Origin: Glandiceps talaboti
Lineage: Eukaryota; Hemichordata; Enteropneusta; Spengelidae
Assembly (NCBI RefSeq): GCF_964340395.1
Contig: NC_135564.1
Location: 19,024,819 to 19,088,818, forward strand
Direction of reading: 5' to 3'
Length of the DNA stretch: 64,000 bases
Below, in pieces: positions 11,590 through 24,300 of this stretch (its first letter is position 1; the number at the start of each line of letters is the position of its first letter). Made by a program: the position numbers and the translations under genes. The notes below the pieces were generated by a model that ran no database searches, was not told the origin of the DNA, and saw nothing but the letters and a program-made list of their open reading frames with translations.

Positions 11590-12250
11590 ATACCCCCCCC
11601 CCCCCCCCGGCTGCACATATTTTAATATGCAATTATACATTACCCCCTCCCCATACACGTCAGAGAAGTACAGTATGGTACACTATATGACACACTGTAA
11701 GCTAACAGTGGAAATCAACTTCAGTGTCCATACATATCAGACATAGAGATTTCTTTACAAATGGATGTGGGCTCATTGGGCTGTAACCTGTACTTGGAAA
11801 AACTTAACCAGCAGAGTTTTCTTTTTGAATCCTATGTCTTGACAGAAACGGCACCCCCCTTCGATAACTAGTGGGGAGGGTGTGTCCCCCTCCCACAGTA
11901 GGCAATTGTTTGAAAAATAAGGACATGTAGGAGGCCATTTAGCGGCATAATATTTCAAACCATACACATTATTGGAAGCCATAAAGTACTTGAAAATTGT
12001 CTTCAATACCCAAATTGTACTCTCATTAAATTATTTTACAACTGTATTACCTACGCTTTAACTAATACATAGATATTTTGGCAGACACACACATTCGTTT
12101 GGCCATTGGCTGCCTAATAATTAAATGTGTGGTGGGTAAATGAAGTGAACAATTTTGCAAAGTACAAGGTAAACGATTGCTCCTGTGGTTTGAATGTTCA
12201 ACAAAGTCTCCACACAGAGAGATAGAGCAAGAGAGAAGGAGACATACGGC

Positions 12251-12339
<89 letters not shown>

Positions 12340-12480
12340 CATACACTTATACAAATGTAAATTTACTTGGTAAACAACTGCTCCTGAGGTTTAATTTTGG
12401 TTCAAATCATGAGCAGAATATTCGGGGGCCCTTTCAGACCATCACAATTGTCATGCCCCCCTCCCTTTGAACCTCAATTT
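11590..12480. repeat. Dispersed repeat with poly-C and (GA)n
   Basis: Contains poly-C (11,593-11,608) and (GA)n (12,253-12,338). The stretches at 11,705-11,990 (cagtgtccata…agagatttctttacaaa…aataaggacatgtaggagg) and 12,365-12,475 (aacaactgctcctgagg…) recur in the same order at 38,930-39,360 in intron 14 of the VWDE-like gene. The second part also recurs at 18,130-18,290. It is a host dispersed repeat family present inside the giant element. Confidence 0.6.
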
Positions 12481-12489
12481 TGTTCATGC

Positions 12490-13330
12490 CCCCCCCCGTA
12501 AATTCTGACTCCAGCATAATTTCAAGTTTATTCCGAGCTCGGTATTACAGGCATTCGACTAGAGTCTTTATACCTCAAAGATATACAACAGTCCATTTCT
12601 GTACAAGGCATATCAGAAACCAAACATTTGCAGTGTGGAGTGTCACAAAACCCTGTGCTTGGTCCACTCTTACACGCGTATGCTGTCTATACACATCACC
12701 ACTTGGAAAGCTAATCCGACATCAAAATCTCAATATGCAACAACATGCAGACGACAACCAGATTTACCAATATATTTCCCCAATCACATACGTCAACTAC
12801 AGTAACTAAGATGGAAACTGTTGCACATGATATTAAACGACCCAAAATAAGCTAGTTTAATGATGGCAAAACCGAGGTCCTCCTTATCACGTCTCAGTTC
12901 AACAGGCTTCCTCGTCTCATGAACCACATCAACATGGGATCGTCTTCTGTGCAGTTAGTGGATTCAGCATGTACCATTTGTGTAACAATTGATGACCGTT
13001 ATAACCTCAAGAAGCACATCTCGTTGACATGTAGATCAGTTCTTTTTCACCCCCGAACAATAGGTCGCATCATTGACAGTGGAGGGGGCCCCTCCACTGT
13101 CTATGGTCGCATACGCCAGTATCTTACAAACGGAGTTTGTCAGAACCTTGGTCATGCACTTATATCATCGATACCTGACTACTGAATGGCCCTTCTGTAT
13201 GGGCTGCCAGCTAAAAACATTGTCCCTCTTGAACATGCCCAAAATACAGCAGCTAGGATTGTGTCAGGTACAAAGAAAACAGATGACGTCACATCGGTTC
13301 TTTCAATAACACAGTTTAGTTAGAAATCAC
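12490..13330 (+). pseudogene. Degenerate Jockey/CR1-like reverse transcriptase fragment
   Basis: Short in-frame pieces of a LINE RT. Near 12,630-12,770 the order is GVSQNPVLGPLL-like (motif B), YTSPLGKLI and MQQHADDNQIY, the catalytic block with YADD changed to HADD. Near 12,919-13,050 are SVQLVDSACTICVTIDD and LKKHISLTCRS. Near 13,190-13,290 are LYGLPAKNIVPLEHAQNTAARIV-like blocks. Frameshifts and stops separate them. A 34-bp hairpin insertion with 8-bp target duplication interrupts it at 13,071. Confidence 0.7.
13063..13112. mobile_element. 34-bp hairpin insertion with 8-bp duplication (CATAGAC family)
   Basis: GGTCGCAT (13,063-13,070), a 34-bp near-perfect palindrome starting CATTGACAGTGGAGG and ending CCTCCACTGTCTAT, then GGTCGCAT again (13,105-13,112). 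Taking out the palindrome and one GGTCGCAT rejoins the flanking LINE frame as IGRI|RQYLTNG, an independent sign that it is a real insertion. Confidence 0.8.
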
Positions 13331-13383
13331 ACTGGCGTCAAGTGCAGTTACATAATATACCAGTAGGTAGGGCCTACATGTAC

Positions 13384-13423
13384 ATGTAGTCTCAGGTCAC
13401 TACATTGTGGTCTGAGATGTAGT
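13384..13423. mobile_element. 26-bp hairpin insertion (CTCAGACCACT family)
   Basis: ATGTAGT direct repeats (13,384-13,390 and 13,417-13,423) enclose a 26-bp inverted repeat beginning CTCAGGTCAC and ending GTGGTCTGAG. A second member is at 25,311-25,342. Confidence 0.65.
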
Positions 13424-13429
13424 TTACAC

Positions 13430-14939
13430 CACTATGACCTAAGAACTTGAACCAGGGCTGAGGAGAAGTGGTCTGAGGTTAAAGTTTTGCAGCTCTCGTT
13501 CAGCAATCTCAAAACATTTCAGCCTACTTCCCGTAATGAACACTTGTCAAGCATTTTTGTAGCTCCCATACTCAAAGACTACATATATGTTTATATACGA
13601 CTCAAAATATAACACTGAAATTTACTTTGAACACGTTCAGTTTCAGTAGACCTATTAAAACCCAAAATCTCCACTGTATAATTTAATATCGGTAATAGTT
13701 TACAGTCAAAAACTTTTAAATTTAGTTTTGACTAGGAGTCCCCAAGTTTTGCAAGTTGACTCATGACCGCAATCATTGCTTTACTCGCTTGAGCTGCAAG
13801 CGCTAAATACCATAGACCACTGCTTGACATAATCACGCCTAGATATTCATAAAAAGCGAACAACGTCGAGTTTATGACCACCAATAACCACTTTTCAATT
13901 TTCTTAAGAATTTCATCTCTTAGTAAATACAATAATTTTAGTTTTGACATACATGTAATTTACTTTCAAAAGACAATGTTAGAAACCCCTACCCCATTGA
14001 TTCCTGTGGGAACATGCCTTTCGTGAAGAAAAAATGGTTACATAACATGTCTACAAGAATTGTTGGAGAATGTCTATGTAGAATGCCACACTGATCCCAT
14101 ATCCACACCTTGAGTTTTATTTTTATTGTTCTTCAATGATCTCCTTCAAAGTAATAGTCTGGATGCCAATATGGTTTCTAACTAAACCACGTCTAGCCAA
14201 AAGCCCCTCAAATAGCACAAAAAGTTGTTCACCCAATCAGTGAAACCTAAATGTTTTGGTGATGTAAACAGTATATAAGTAGCATCATGGGCTGACAAAT
14301 ATACCACATTTGAACATTACTGTCCCAATAAACACTAACTTTATGAGGGACTGTGTTATTGGTTAGAGTTTTGTGATTTATTAACAAAGACATGATGTTA
14401 ATGACTGTGTGGGTGGCTGTAAATGAATTTTAAATTGCATCTCATGCATTTCAAGACTTCTAGAGTAACGACTCTGACTATACTTTGAGTGGAGGTATAA
14501 ATGGTAATGATACAGTATAGGAACTAGACTATCAAAGTAATTACCTTGTCCAAAAGACTACAGTCGGATATTAATCTCACCATTAATGCCTGAATTTATG
14601 TCTATCAAGGTGGATCTGATAAGATCATGGAAATCGAGAAACTTTCATCACTTTGGACTTGAGCATTGAATACATTTGTGAAGTACTCAGACCATGATTC
14701 ATGTTTTTTTTTTAGAGATTAATTCCACTAGATCGTCCACTAAATCGTCCACGAAAACAAATACATTCTATCATTCCACCATGTCACTCAACAACGCGCA
14801 TCGAATTCTATCACTTGAATTTCCGTTATTTAGTCGTCTGAAGATCGTAACGGCCTCCGTACCATAACTTGTGTACTTTGTGTAAATACAGCTCTACTTC
14901 TCAGTATTGAGCACTTTTCCTTCAGTTTATGACTTACCT

Positions 14940-14940
<1 letters not shown>
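13430..14940. other. No gene recognised; one dispersed repeat
   Basis: AT-rich filler of the giant element. The stretch 14,155-14,560 (ggatgccaatatggttt…, …gagtggaggtataaatggtaa…) recurs at 21,325-21,470, where a hairpin insertion interrupts it. Confidence 0.45.

Positions 14941-14941
<1 letters not shown>

Positions 14942-15036
<95 letters not shown>
14942..15036. repeat. (TA)n microsatellite
   Basis: Uninterrupted TA repeat of about 47 units. Confidence 0.95.
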
Positions 15037-15038
<2 letters not shown>

Positions 15039-15431
15039 CCATTGCTCGGTTGACGGCAACGCGGTCAAAGATATCGGGTTCTTTGCACAATACACGTGTA
15101 TATAGAAATGATGTCCCTTAAATTTCCCCTCTTTTCATTCTTGCTCTTTTCAACTACAATATAGATTTTGATAATTTCCATTGGTCTCACGAGATATACT
15201 CTTCAAGGAAAAACAAGTTCGTGTCGGGGTTTGACACGAGAATAGTCTGTGCTTGGAGTAATTATACTGTCAGTATAATTTCTCAAAGGTATGTGTTATC
15301 GTGGAAGTTTAAACATTATTTATACTTTAATGGTGTTATAGATTTTGACCCAAGCTATGCATGCCACGGTCACAAGCTATATTGCGTCAGATCGATTTGC
15401 CAAACAAGTTTGCCAGAATTAACGCATCCCA

Positions 15432-15476
15432 TCAAACCATGGACCCTCCACAAAGGTGGAGTGTCTATGGTCAAAC
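15432..15476. mobile_element. Hairpin insertion, CATAGAC family
   Basis: TCAAAC direct repeats (15,432-15,437 and 15,471-15,476) flank a 33-bp imperfect palindrome, CATGGACCCTCCAC ... GTGGAGTGTCTATGG. Its ends resemble those at 13,071, 17,559, 21,355 and 47,643. Confidence 0.6.
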
Positions 15477-15737
15477 AAATGACAGGTCGCAGAAACTATG
15501 GTCATGGAAGTATGAACGTCGTTTATACTTGTACGCCGTGACATACAATGAGCGCAGTGCCATGATTGACCGGATTATTCAGTGTCGACAATCCCAGTTA
15601 ATATAATCCCAAAGGCAAACTTGTTTTATTTACCACCTTGCCAAGCAACACAGGGTGGTGGCGAGGCGAAGTTGTAATGTACTGTCGCTTTGATATTCAC
15701 GATTTTGGAAAGGAAATAGATAACATCGGGTTAGATC

Positions 15738-16631
15738 TTGAGAGTAAATAAGAAGAAAAGAAGAGTTAATTTGAAATCAGTGATAAACGAGTTGTCTATT
15801 TTTAAGAAACTAAATATAAGGAAAGCTATGGGTCCTGATAACATATGTGGTAGGTTACTGAATGTCTATGCATCGCAGTTAGCTAGTGTTTCCAGTAGAT
15901 TGTTCAATTGGTCGTACAATGATCATACGATATCAACCATTTGGAAAACATCTACCATCTGTCCGGTCCCTAAAAACTTCCAAGGCATCGTCCTGTAGCA
16001 CTGACTTCCATTGTGATGAAATGCTTCGAGCGTATTTTACTTTGTCAAAACCCACAAAAACATTCACACCTTGACCCATACCAATTTACATATTAAAGTA
16101 ATAGAGGTACTGATAATGCAACTCTCACATTACTTCACGATGCGTATACACATCTTGAAAAACCAAGTTCATTTGTAAGACTATTGGTTATTGATTTTTC
16201 ATCAGTCGTTAACAGAAGTCAACCAAACATGATGGCTCATAAACTTAGTTATTTAAACGTTAACCCCAAACTCATCCTCTGGATAATGGATTTTCTTGTC
16301 AACCTTTCCCAGTTTGTTCGCTACCAAAAATTAAGTTCAGCCTTCCATTCAACATTTAGGGGTGCCTCACAGAGCACGATACTCTCACACAAACTATTTA
16401 CACTTTACACAAATGACTGCTCATCAGGTACCGATACAAATCCACTTATCAAATATTCTGATAACTCTGCATTAGTTGACCTGTCAAATTCTGACCGTAC
16501 TTATTTCGATGAAGTTGATAGGTTTGTTACTTGGTGTAAAGAAAACTACTTGGACGAAAGGTCGACTTTAGGAAGAACCCTAAAGTAGTGCCCGACCTTT
16601 TTATTGACAATGTTAAAGTTGAACAGGTGAC

Positions 16632-16679
<48 letters not shown>

Positions 16680-17121
16680 AACAGTCTTGGATAATAAATC
16701 AAATGTTAAGGCCAACACAGATTTCATTAACAAGAAATGTCAATCTAGAGTTTACTGTCTACAACAATTGAGGGGCCTAAAATTTTGTAAATGCCAAGGT
16801 ATTACAGACATTCTATCGGAGTTTTGAGTCGGTTTAACATTTTCTTTTTTGTGCTGGTTTGGTAGTCTAGGGACTAGCTACAAGAGTGTCTTGAACAAAA
16901 TTGTAAATGTGTTTAGTAAAGTATTGAGTGAAAAGTAGACTAATTTGAATGAAATGTTTACATCTCGTGTACAAAACAAAGCTGGGAAAATGGTAAATGA
17001 CAAAGGCCACATTATGTCCCAACACTTTGAACTCCTGCCATCAGGGAGACGATTTCGTGTCCCTAAATTCAGAACAGTCAGAACCAAATCAAGTTTTGTG
17101 CCCACTTCAACTAAATTTTAA
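15738..17121 (+). pseudogene. Degenerate LINE reverse transcriptase (Rex/CR1-like)
   Basis: Partial RT across several frames. Blocks in order: LNIRKAMGPDNICGRLL (finger region, near 15,808-15,860), LVIDFSSVVNRSQPNMM-like (motif A with the catalytic Asp kept, near 16,184), the GASQSTILSHKLFTLYTND block (motif B, altered), SDNSALVDLS in place of the catalytic A-D-D, and NKKCQSRVYCLQQLRGLK. The C-terminal LLPSGRRFRVPKFRTVRTKS block with SFVPTS follows near 17,028-17,110. A (TA)n run splits the frame at 16,636-16,677. No intact polymerase remains. Confidence 0.7.
16636..16677. repeat. (TA)n microsatellite
   Basis: TA repeat interrupting the decayed LINE frame. Confidence 0.9.
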
Positions 17122-17154
17122 ACCAAACTAAATAATTCTATTTCAAAGACATCT

Positions 17155-17300
17155 GCTCTGCATTCCAGATTGGAAGAACCGCGTTTTTTTATTGTCTTTT
17201 TTAAGTTGATGACCATTTCTGGCAAGACTTCACTCACAATTTTCTCGATTTTACTGATTTTTCTTCTTTATTAAAAAGGTTTAGGGTCGGCACCGGATTT
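17155..17300. repeat. Dispersed repeat, copy 1 of 2
   Basis: Shares an ordered set of blocks with 20,558-20,710: attccagattggaagaac, attgtcttttttaagttgatg, gacttcactcacaatt, agggtcggca. Both copies are inside the giant element in the same orientation. One follows the LINE C-terminus, so they may be its 3' UTR. Confidence 0.6.
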
Positions 17301-17378
17301 CTAGAATGGAAGCGTTTGGGGAGTTATGTGTGATTTATTTGTTGAGAAAGGTTCAAAGACAATAAATATCGCCATAAG

Positions 17379-17417
17379 GTGGCACTTGCCGTTCCAGTGA
17401 GGAACGACTAGTGCCAC
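17379..17417. repeat. Short hairpin
   Basis: GGTGGCACT ... GTTCC agtga GGAAC ... AGTGCCACC. Both arm segments pair, with unpaired tgcc and gact between them. No flanking duplication was recognised. Confidence 0.6.
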
Positions 17418-17550
17418 CACGGTAGTACTCGACAATTCGATGGACCACGGCCAAGTCCGCCATTCACAATTTTCAAATCACTTGAAATAAAGCAATCTGG
17501 CAAAACTCGCCCATGTGCATTTACAATCTTGTCGCAACTAATTCTAGTAG

Positions 17551-17590
17551 GTAAAACCATAGACCCTCCACCCTGTCTATGGTAAAACCT
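17551..17590. mobile_element. 22-23 bp hairpin insertion, CATAGAC family
   Basis: GGTAAAACC at 17,551-17,559 and again at 17,582-17,590, enclosing only ATAGACCCTCCACCCTGTCTAT. It is one of the smallest inserts of this family in the window. Confidence 0.7.
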
Positions 17591-17639
17591 AGTCGCATTC
17601 ATAACTTTCATCGAGGGTAAGGTAATTTTAGTCATCAAC

Positions 17640-20600
17640 TTCTATAAAGTCCAAAATGAAACGATAAAACATGTACATTTTGGAAATTATCCCATGTATA
17701 ATGCCAGATTATAAAGTGACAAAGAGTGGTTCATCTGAGTGGATAGCTTAACCTCTTGACGATTTATAAACAATGGGAAATAGGCAGCTATCTTGATGTT
17801 CATTTTAACCTATTTTCCCGGAGAATATTTTCAGAACTGGTATCCAAATTACCAAGATCACGTTTTTCATATTTACTGATATGCCGCTTTAGTTATGGCC
17901 GGTTTTGTGGGATGTTTTGCGTGCACAATGTAAACCACAGACAAGGCATGTAAACTTCTACTTGCAAACCCGTCTATTTCAGGCTTGGCCTCTTACCACT
18001 CTTGGAGGAATTGTACTGACTCCTCCAAGACCACGTCTGACACAGTGGCCTGAAACCCATAGTCTATCGCGAGTATATTGTCTACCCTTCAAGAGACACA
18101 CATTCTCTGCCAGTCACCCTTTTAAAAATACGCTTGTTAAACGTCTGCTCCTGGAGTTAAATTTGGTTCAACTCATGAGCAAAATATTTGTACGTGACTC
18201 CGGGCCCCTTTCAGACAATCCGAATTTTCACGCACGTCCCAATTCGTTTTTTTCCCGTGACAACAATTTTTCTCCTGAGCCACCCCCTACCCTAATCTAG
18301 TTCCTGACGACCGTATTCCAATTTTACACTACATCTTTACATATTACGTATAGTCAATGTCATTACTCTCGTTGCCGATGTGTTGGCAATTATATACATG
18401 TATATATATAATATCCATAATCACAACATATTTCCTGCTCAAAGAAGAACTGTTTCAGCTTATTCCATTTCGATATAAACAGACAGAGAGTCCAGGGATA
18501 AAATACCCATGTACTACTCCTTATATTACTGGCTAGGTAATGTCAACCGTAAAATAATCCAAGCACCAGCGTCCCTAAAATCCGTGAAACAGTGTCGATA
18601 TTACAGTATTTTGCTGACACTTATTACTTTCTGTAACTGGTCTATATTTGTGATATCATGGTAAATATGCTTGGAATTTATGGCCTAACAAACCAGACAT
18701 TACGTAGATTTGAATATTGAAGAAAATCAAAAACAAAAACAAGGCCATGGCCATGGCCGGTCAGGTACTGATATTAGTACTTTAGACATCAGTGGGGGTC
18801 ACACTTGGTCATTGAAACTATATTGACCGACCAAAATTCTAAACATCACGGATAAATAATTTCATATCGAAATGTATGTACGGAGATTCAGGTTTTTAGA
18901 CCACGTGGCTTTGACATGACATCATCAGCTAAATTTGCAATACGAAAGTAACGTAAAACATGGATGTATCTAGTAGGGAGCAAAGTCCGCATGTCTGTAT
19001 GGATGTTTGAAGATTTACTATCGGTATATGGGAGGCATAGAGGGAAATATTTGAATAGCGTTATTTAACGTTACATAATTCATAACTGACTACTAAACTA
19101 CCGTCAAGAGGATTGTTTTTGCTTCCATTTATCTGTATTAATTTTTTTTAAAGGCAGTGATGGTGACTGCCAATGCCGGTAGTGAAAATATGGCCCGCAC
19201 ATTCTGAAGATTTTTGTATCATACAAGTTCAATGTTGTAGCTGAGAATGTGATTTATATTTATAACTCAGTAGAATGGGTACCGGTACTGATGCGAGGGA
19301 TGTGAACCAACCTTTGTGTTGCGTGCTTTTTAATATCACCGTGTGTGTGTGTGTGTTGTTTGTTTGTTTGTAATGTAGATTCGTCGTTGATATACTGCTA
19401 CTAGATCAGACCGTGGGTTATACTTCCATGATCAGAACATGACCAGACACAACTCTCCACGGCACCATTTTGGTTTTACAACTTTGATTACTTTGTTTTG
19501 AATAGCTTTTGTCAAGTTCTTGACTTTCCTGATATGACAATAAAGCAAGGGCGGTGAAATATTATTATAGTAGTCCTTCAAAAAACAAGACAATTTTGAA
19601 ACTTTTAGTGGAAAATGTTAGTGAAGACACAGTTTACCCGCATAAATTAACTAACAAAAGACAAAAGAAATGTACACATGGTTCATTTTCTAGGTGTCGA
19701 CCTCATGAATATGCACCAAGATTTAGAACCGATCGAGTCAGCTTTAAATGCGTTCACACCTCCAAATCTGGTCTGGACAATATTGTCTGGGCTTAGTCAC
19801 CCTTTTATGCGGACTACAGAGCGGCCCTGGTGCGGACTATTTCTGCCACCTATTAATGCCTGAAAGTCAAGTGGCATATGCTGAGGTTGTGTACAACCAG
19901 CAACCCATAACATTTTAGCAATCTACAGTTCTACCTCAGTATGGCTATTAGCCATGCTAGGTAGTTACTATAATGATTAATATAATGGTTGTCTTGGTAA
20001 AAGTTGTCGACCCCCCCCCCCAAAAAAAAAGAAGAAAAAAAAAGAAAAAAAGAAAAAAAAAGATCAACAAAACATTCTATGATATTGAAAGCGCTCCTGG
20101 CATGTAATTCCATAGAACAGTTTCCTGTAGGGAATGGCAGCGATTTCATTCAAACTCAAAGACAGAGATGTTGCTAACCAACGTGAACAGCCATAAAAAA
20201 TTGTATGTGAATGAGTATGACTCTGAGATCCCGCTAACGGTTTCATTGTTGTCGGTCTAACCAGAGACACTGGAGAACTTCACTGTCTATGATCTAATCG
20301 TATTGCTCAGTGTGAAAACCGTGCAAAGCGTTACTATTTTGGCGTTGTATTTTCGCACATTTTTGGTTCACAAGGGTCCAATAATTTAAGCTTGAGTTAG
20401 GAAATAGGCCTATTAAAAAAATTGTGTTGTTCCGATTAGGCAAAATAAATAAATAGGTGGGGTAGGTAGATTTATTTTTATTCATGTGCGAGTGTCTAAT
20501 TCTGGTTTTCCATTTTTTCCAAATGATCTCTGTGTTATTGGCTTCTTTCCATTAGATGTACAACCATTACAGATTGGAGGAACAGTTTTATATTGTCTTT

Positions 20601-21340
20601 TTAAGTTGATGTCAGTTTCTGCATCCACTATGTCTCGTGAGACTTCACAATTGTTGCGATTTTGTTAGTTTTTCAAGAACACGTAAAAAAAAAGTTAAGG
20701 GTCGGCAGTGAAAAACTAGGTGGGTCGGGTAACAGAAACCAAACAGTTATTGTTTAGGCCTAAGGCATAACGTAGCATATAAATCTACCCAACCTGCGCG
20801 AGCAAGATCTGCATCGGTCAATGTAATATTTACATGGTCTATTACAATTTGGTAAAGTGTACCATTGTATATGCTTGTGCGAGACGTAAAAAACATCATG
20901 CCGTCTAATTGTACGAAACGATTTAGTCACTATGGTTTTGAAGTCAGTGAGATAATGTTTGTGAAGTACCCGGTATCGTGATGTTATCGCTTGTATAGAA
21001 AAACCATCACTGAGGCAAAATCTCACTTTTATCATCATTCATTTTTTAAAGTCTTCAATCATGCCAATTAAAAATATGGATACTGCAGTCATTTATGTGA
21101 CTTTTTTTCCAAAAATGTTTATCGTGCATCTCGATTATATTTTTTTTCGTCTTCGTAACATCTTTTTTTTTATTGTGCCAAAAGTAGTAGCTACCACATA
21201 TAGAACAGTGGAAAAATACCGAATGAGACTCAGAAATGTAAAATCATTTACTTCAATGTCCAAATCAAATGCGGACATCAGAAAATGATGCATGCACGTT
21301 GTGATGGACTCGTGATTAGCTCTAGTCCAGATGCCAATTG
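17640..21340. other. No gene recognised; microsatellites and dispersed repeats
   Basis: Inside the giant element. It holds a member of the dispersed repeat seen at 12,365 (18,130-18,290), a short (GT)n near 19,340, a poly-C/poly-A tract at 20,010-20,062 and the second copy of the 17,155 repeat at 20,558-20,710. All open frames lack recognisable domains. Confidence 0.5.
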
Positions 21341-21347
21341 GTATCTA

Positions 21348-21398
21348 ACTAAACCATAGACAATAGAGAGGGTCCTCTCTATTTTCTATGACTAAACC
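21348..21398. mobile_element. 35-bp hairpin insertion with 8-bp duplication, CATAGAC family
   Basis: ACTAAACC (21,348-21,355), a palindromic insert ATAGACAATAGAGAGG ... CCTCTCTATTTTCTATG, then ACTAAACC (21,391-21,398). The related repeat at about 14,160-14,200 reads straight through tctaactaaaccacg without an insert, giving a natural empty site. Confidence 0.8.
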
Positions 21399-21399
21399 A

Positions 21400-24300
21400 A
21401 GTTTAGTGAGTGGAGGTGTAAATGGTAACGATACTGTTTAGGAACACGGTGATAGGAACTAGACGAGATTAGCACTGACAACACACGCTCCGCGAACTCC
21501 AGCAAAGAGGCCTGGTGGGGTATATAGAGACTTGTCAGAGTTGTCGGAGCTACTGTTCATGTACATATAAGTTCCACGTATTCTCAATTTATTTCGTGCT
21601 GGATAGAAAACAGTCAGTATAGTCCTTGTGTTCTCCAGTGTATAGCCGATGGATTGGATAGTGAGAGTCATGATATGTGTGATACATTGTAGTTTATACA
21701 CCAGAACTGAATTTTAGACTGATCCCGTCGGCATCTTCAGAGAAAGCATCAAGCGGGTACCACAATAAACTGAAAACGTAACGACTATAAGCATAACTAT
21801 AAGTTTTAATTTACATGGAACTACGGTCATATTTGATAAGCTTATCCCCCACTTCCACATATGGTCTCATACCCCATTTTTTAATTGTCAAAAACAGGGT
21901 TGGGGGCCGAATGATATGATTCAAAACGTCATGACTTTCTGGTATATCTTTGTTGTCATGGTGTGTTTCCAGTTGAGGATGGCTGTCTTTGACTGGCTAC
22001 AACAGTAAGTGACTGATTTTGAAAGCAAAGAAAGTGGAAGAACATTGGTGTTAGTTAAAAAACTATTGTTATTAAAGATATACAAGTAAACGCAGCAAAA
22101 CAATTGAGAGTCGGTACGGAAAGGAACAGATGACCACAGGAAGGTGTTCAGCTGTTCTTCATTGTTCTTTGCAATTTGACGACCGGGCGATCACATACTA
22201 GTAGTTGTCAGTGTTTTCGCTAAAGCAAAATACACGGAGATGGTTCAAAATCACTTGACTATCATTTCACTCTTATTTAAATCTACAAATATCTCATTAA
22301 TATTTTCTCCCAGCTTACTTCAAACTATATGACATTTTCCATGAAAAAAAGGTGCGTATCTGGAGCAAAGAAGTGTTTCAGATATCAGAGTGTTCACGTT
22401 TGCGTGACCAAGACATAGACATAGACTGGCAAGCGACGCCATGAATTGTGATCGAATCCCAGGGTCGGATCGGTTGTAGATCAGTGTTCATGATAATTCA
22501 TTTGCGTGTTCAATTACTAAGTCATCGATGTAGGGTTATAAATTCAGTGACTACACCATCAACAAAGTTACTTCTTACTATAAATCATGTTGAAAAAGAC
22601 CCTAGGTAAATGTCTAAGCAACAATGACGGGTGTTACTTTTTTGCAGTGTTTATCCAAATAGTAATCGTCGAATAACGTGACCCTGGCTGAAAACTGCGA
22701 CAGTGAGTGTACCATAAATTCCCAAAACAGACTGACCAGAACAGACATATTGACACACAAAAAGTGTGCAAGTTTACATCTTGTGACAGGTTTGGTTGGG
22801 GTCACCTCCATCGGCTAATGGTCGAAATCGTCATTGTAAAATATTTTTAATTACCCTCAACTACAAATCAGCGTATCGTTGACGATCATTTCAATCGTAA
22901 GTGTTTAGAACTGATTCAGAAGTAAAACGTAGAATTATTAATGACAATGGTATGCAAAGTTTTGTTGTTTAACAATCATCAGCGATTTGGCATGTTTGCA
23001 CAAACCACAGATACTTGTTAGTGCATACACTTTTGATACTTCTATTCTATAAGGTAAAGGCTAAATTTAAAAAGACATGATCCCAGTATTAACTTTTTTG
23101 TTGCGGCTATATTTCCTAAGTGAGGTGTGCCAAAGAAAGTTTTCCCATGATACTTTGCGCCAGTGCGACTTTTTAACATTGTACGTTCGATGTTCCCAAT
23201 GAGTAAATGGAATTTTATCGAGAAGTCTATTCATATTTGTTTATGACAGCAAGATATTTTCAATTTTCTGTTTTTGGTCATTTTTGGGGTCAAAAACTGT
23301 CATTTGTTTTGTAAATAAAAGAATTCAAAGTAAAAATGAATGACAGCCGCAAAACTAATCGATTGAATGGGCTGACATTTGGTGTGCAGGTATGTTAGAG
23401 TATCTGGATGAAGAATTCTTCAAGAAAATTTGAAGATGACATTGATATGCAAATACGTCTAAAACGTGCTGTGTAGTATCATATTATAGCCATGTTATTT
23501 TACAATACTCGTGAGAAAGTAGAATTTATTGGTGAAGTAAAGTTGCTCATACACCTAAGAAAATTTGACTACACTTGAATACATAATGAGCAAATGAAAT
23601 GATCACAACAATCACATATCTTTGTAATGTTATGACTATACAAGATCTAATACAGGGACGAATGGGGTACTTATCAAATAATGCCCTCCGGAACTCAGAA
23701 ATAAATGTAGATGCGCTGTACCATGCAGTTACGATCAGCGGTTTTGAACTATGGAGGTAGGAAGGAAGGAGGTAGGAAGGATTATAGTCCTACCACCATT
23801 TCTGAACAAAATCGTTGTCCTTGAATTGGAATGGTATGCTTTTAATACAAAAGTTGCACAAACATATGTTCTTGCTTTCAAAAGTTTTAGAATTAACACC
23901 ATGATTTCACCGTCGCCCATACTGAGGTTTTCCTGCATCTATTGCTATGGATTTTGTTGGTGGGACTTTGCTGTACTGTATGAACACTTGTTCAGACTCA
24001 GGCCACTAAAACACAATTGCAAAAAAAACCCGTAAAGACACGAAGTATCGTTTTGCACAACGTTCGGCTTGAAGCAGGTTTGAAGGGTAACCATGCACGA
24101 CAGAGAAGATGGGTTTAGAGCCCCATTTACACCTAAAACAAAAAGCGATTCTAGTCTGTTCCTATTATAGTGGTCTGAGGTTCAGATCAAAGTGCCGCAT
24201 TCATCCACAACATAAAAAATCATAGACCCTACACGACTGGCGTTTGTAAAAGTCAGTTTTAAACCATAATTACTACACCTCTTTATCTTCTCGGCAAGAA

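Noticed and set aside
13732-13950. 72-residue minus-strand frame as a giant-element gene
   Set aside because: No recognisable domain, and its length is not above chance for AT-rich DNA. I would expect Polinton genes to be several hundred codons.
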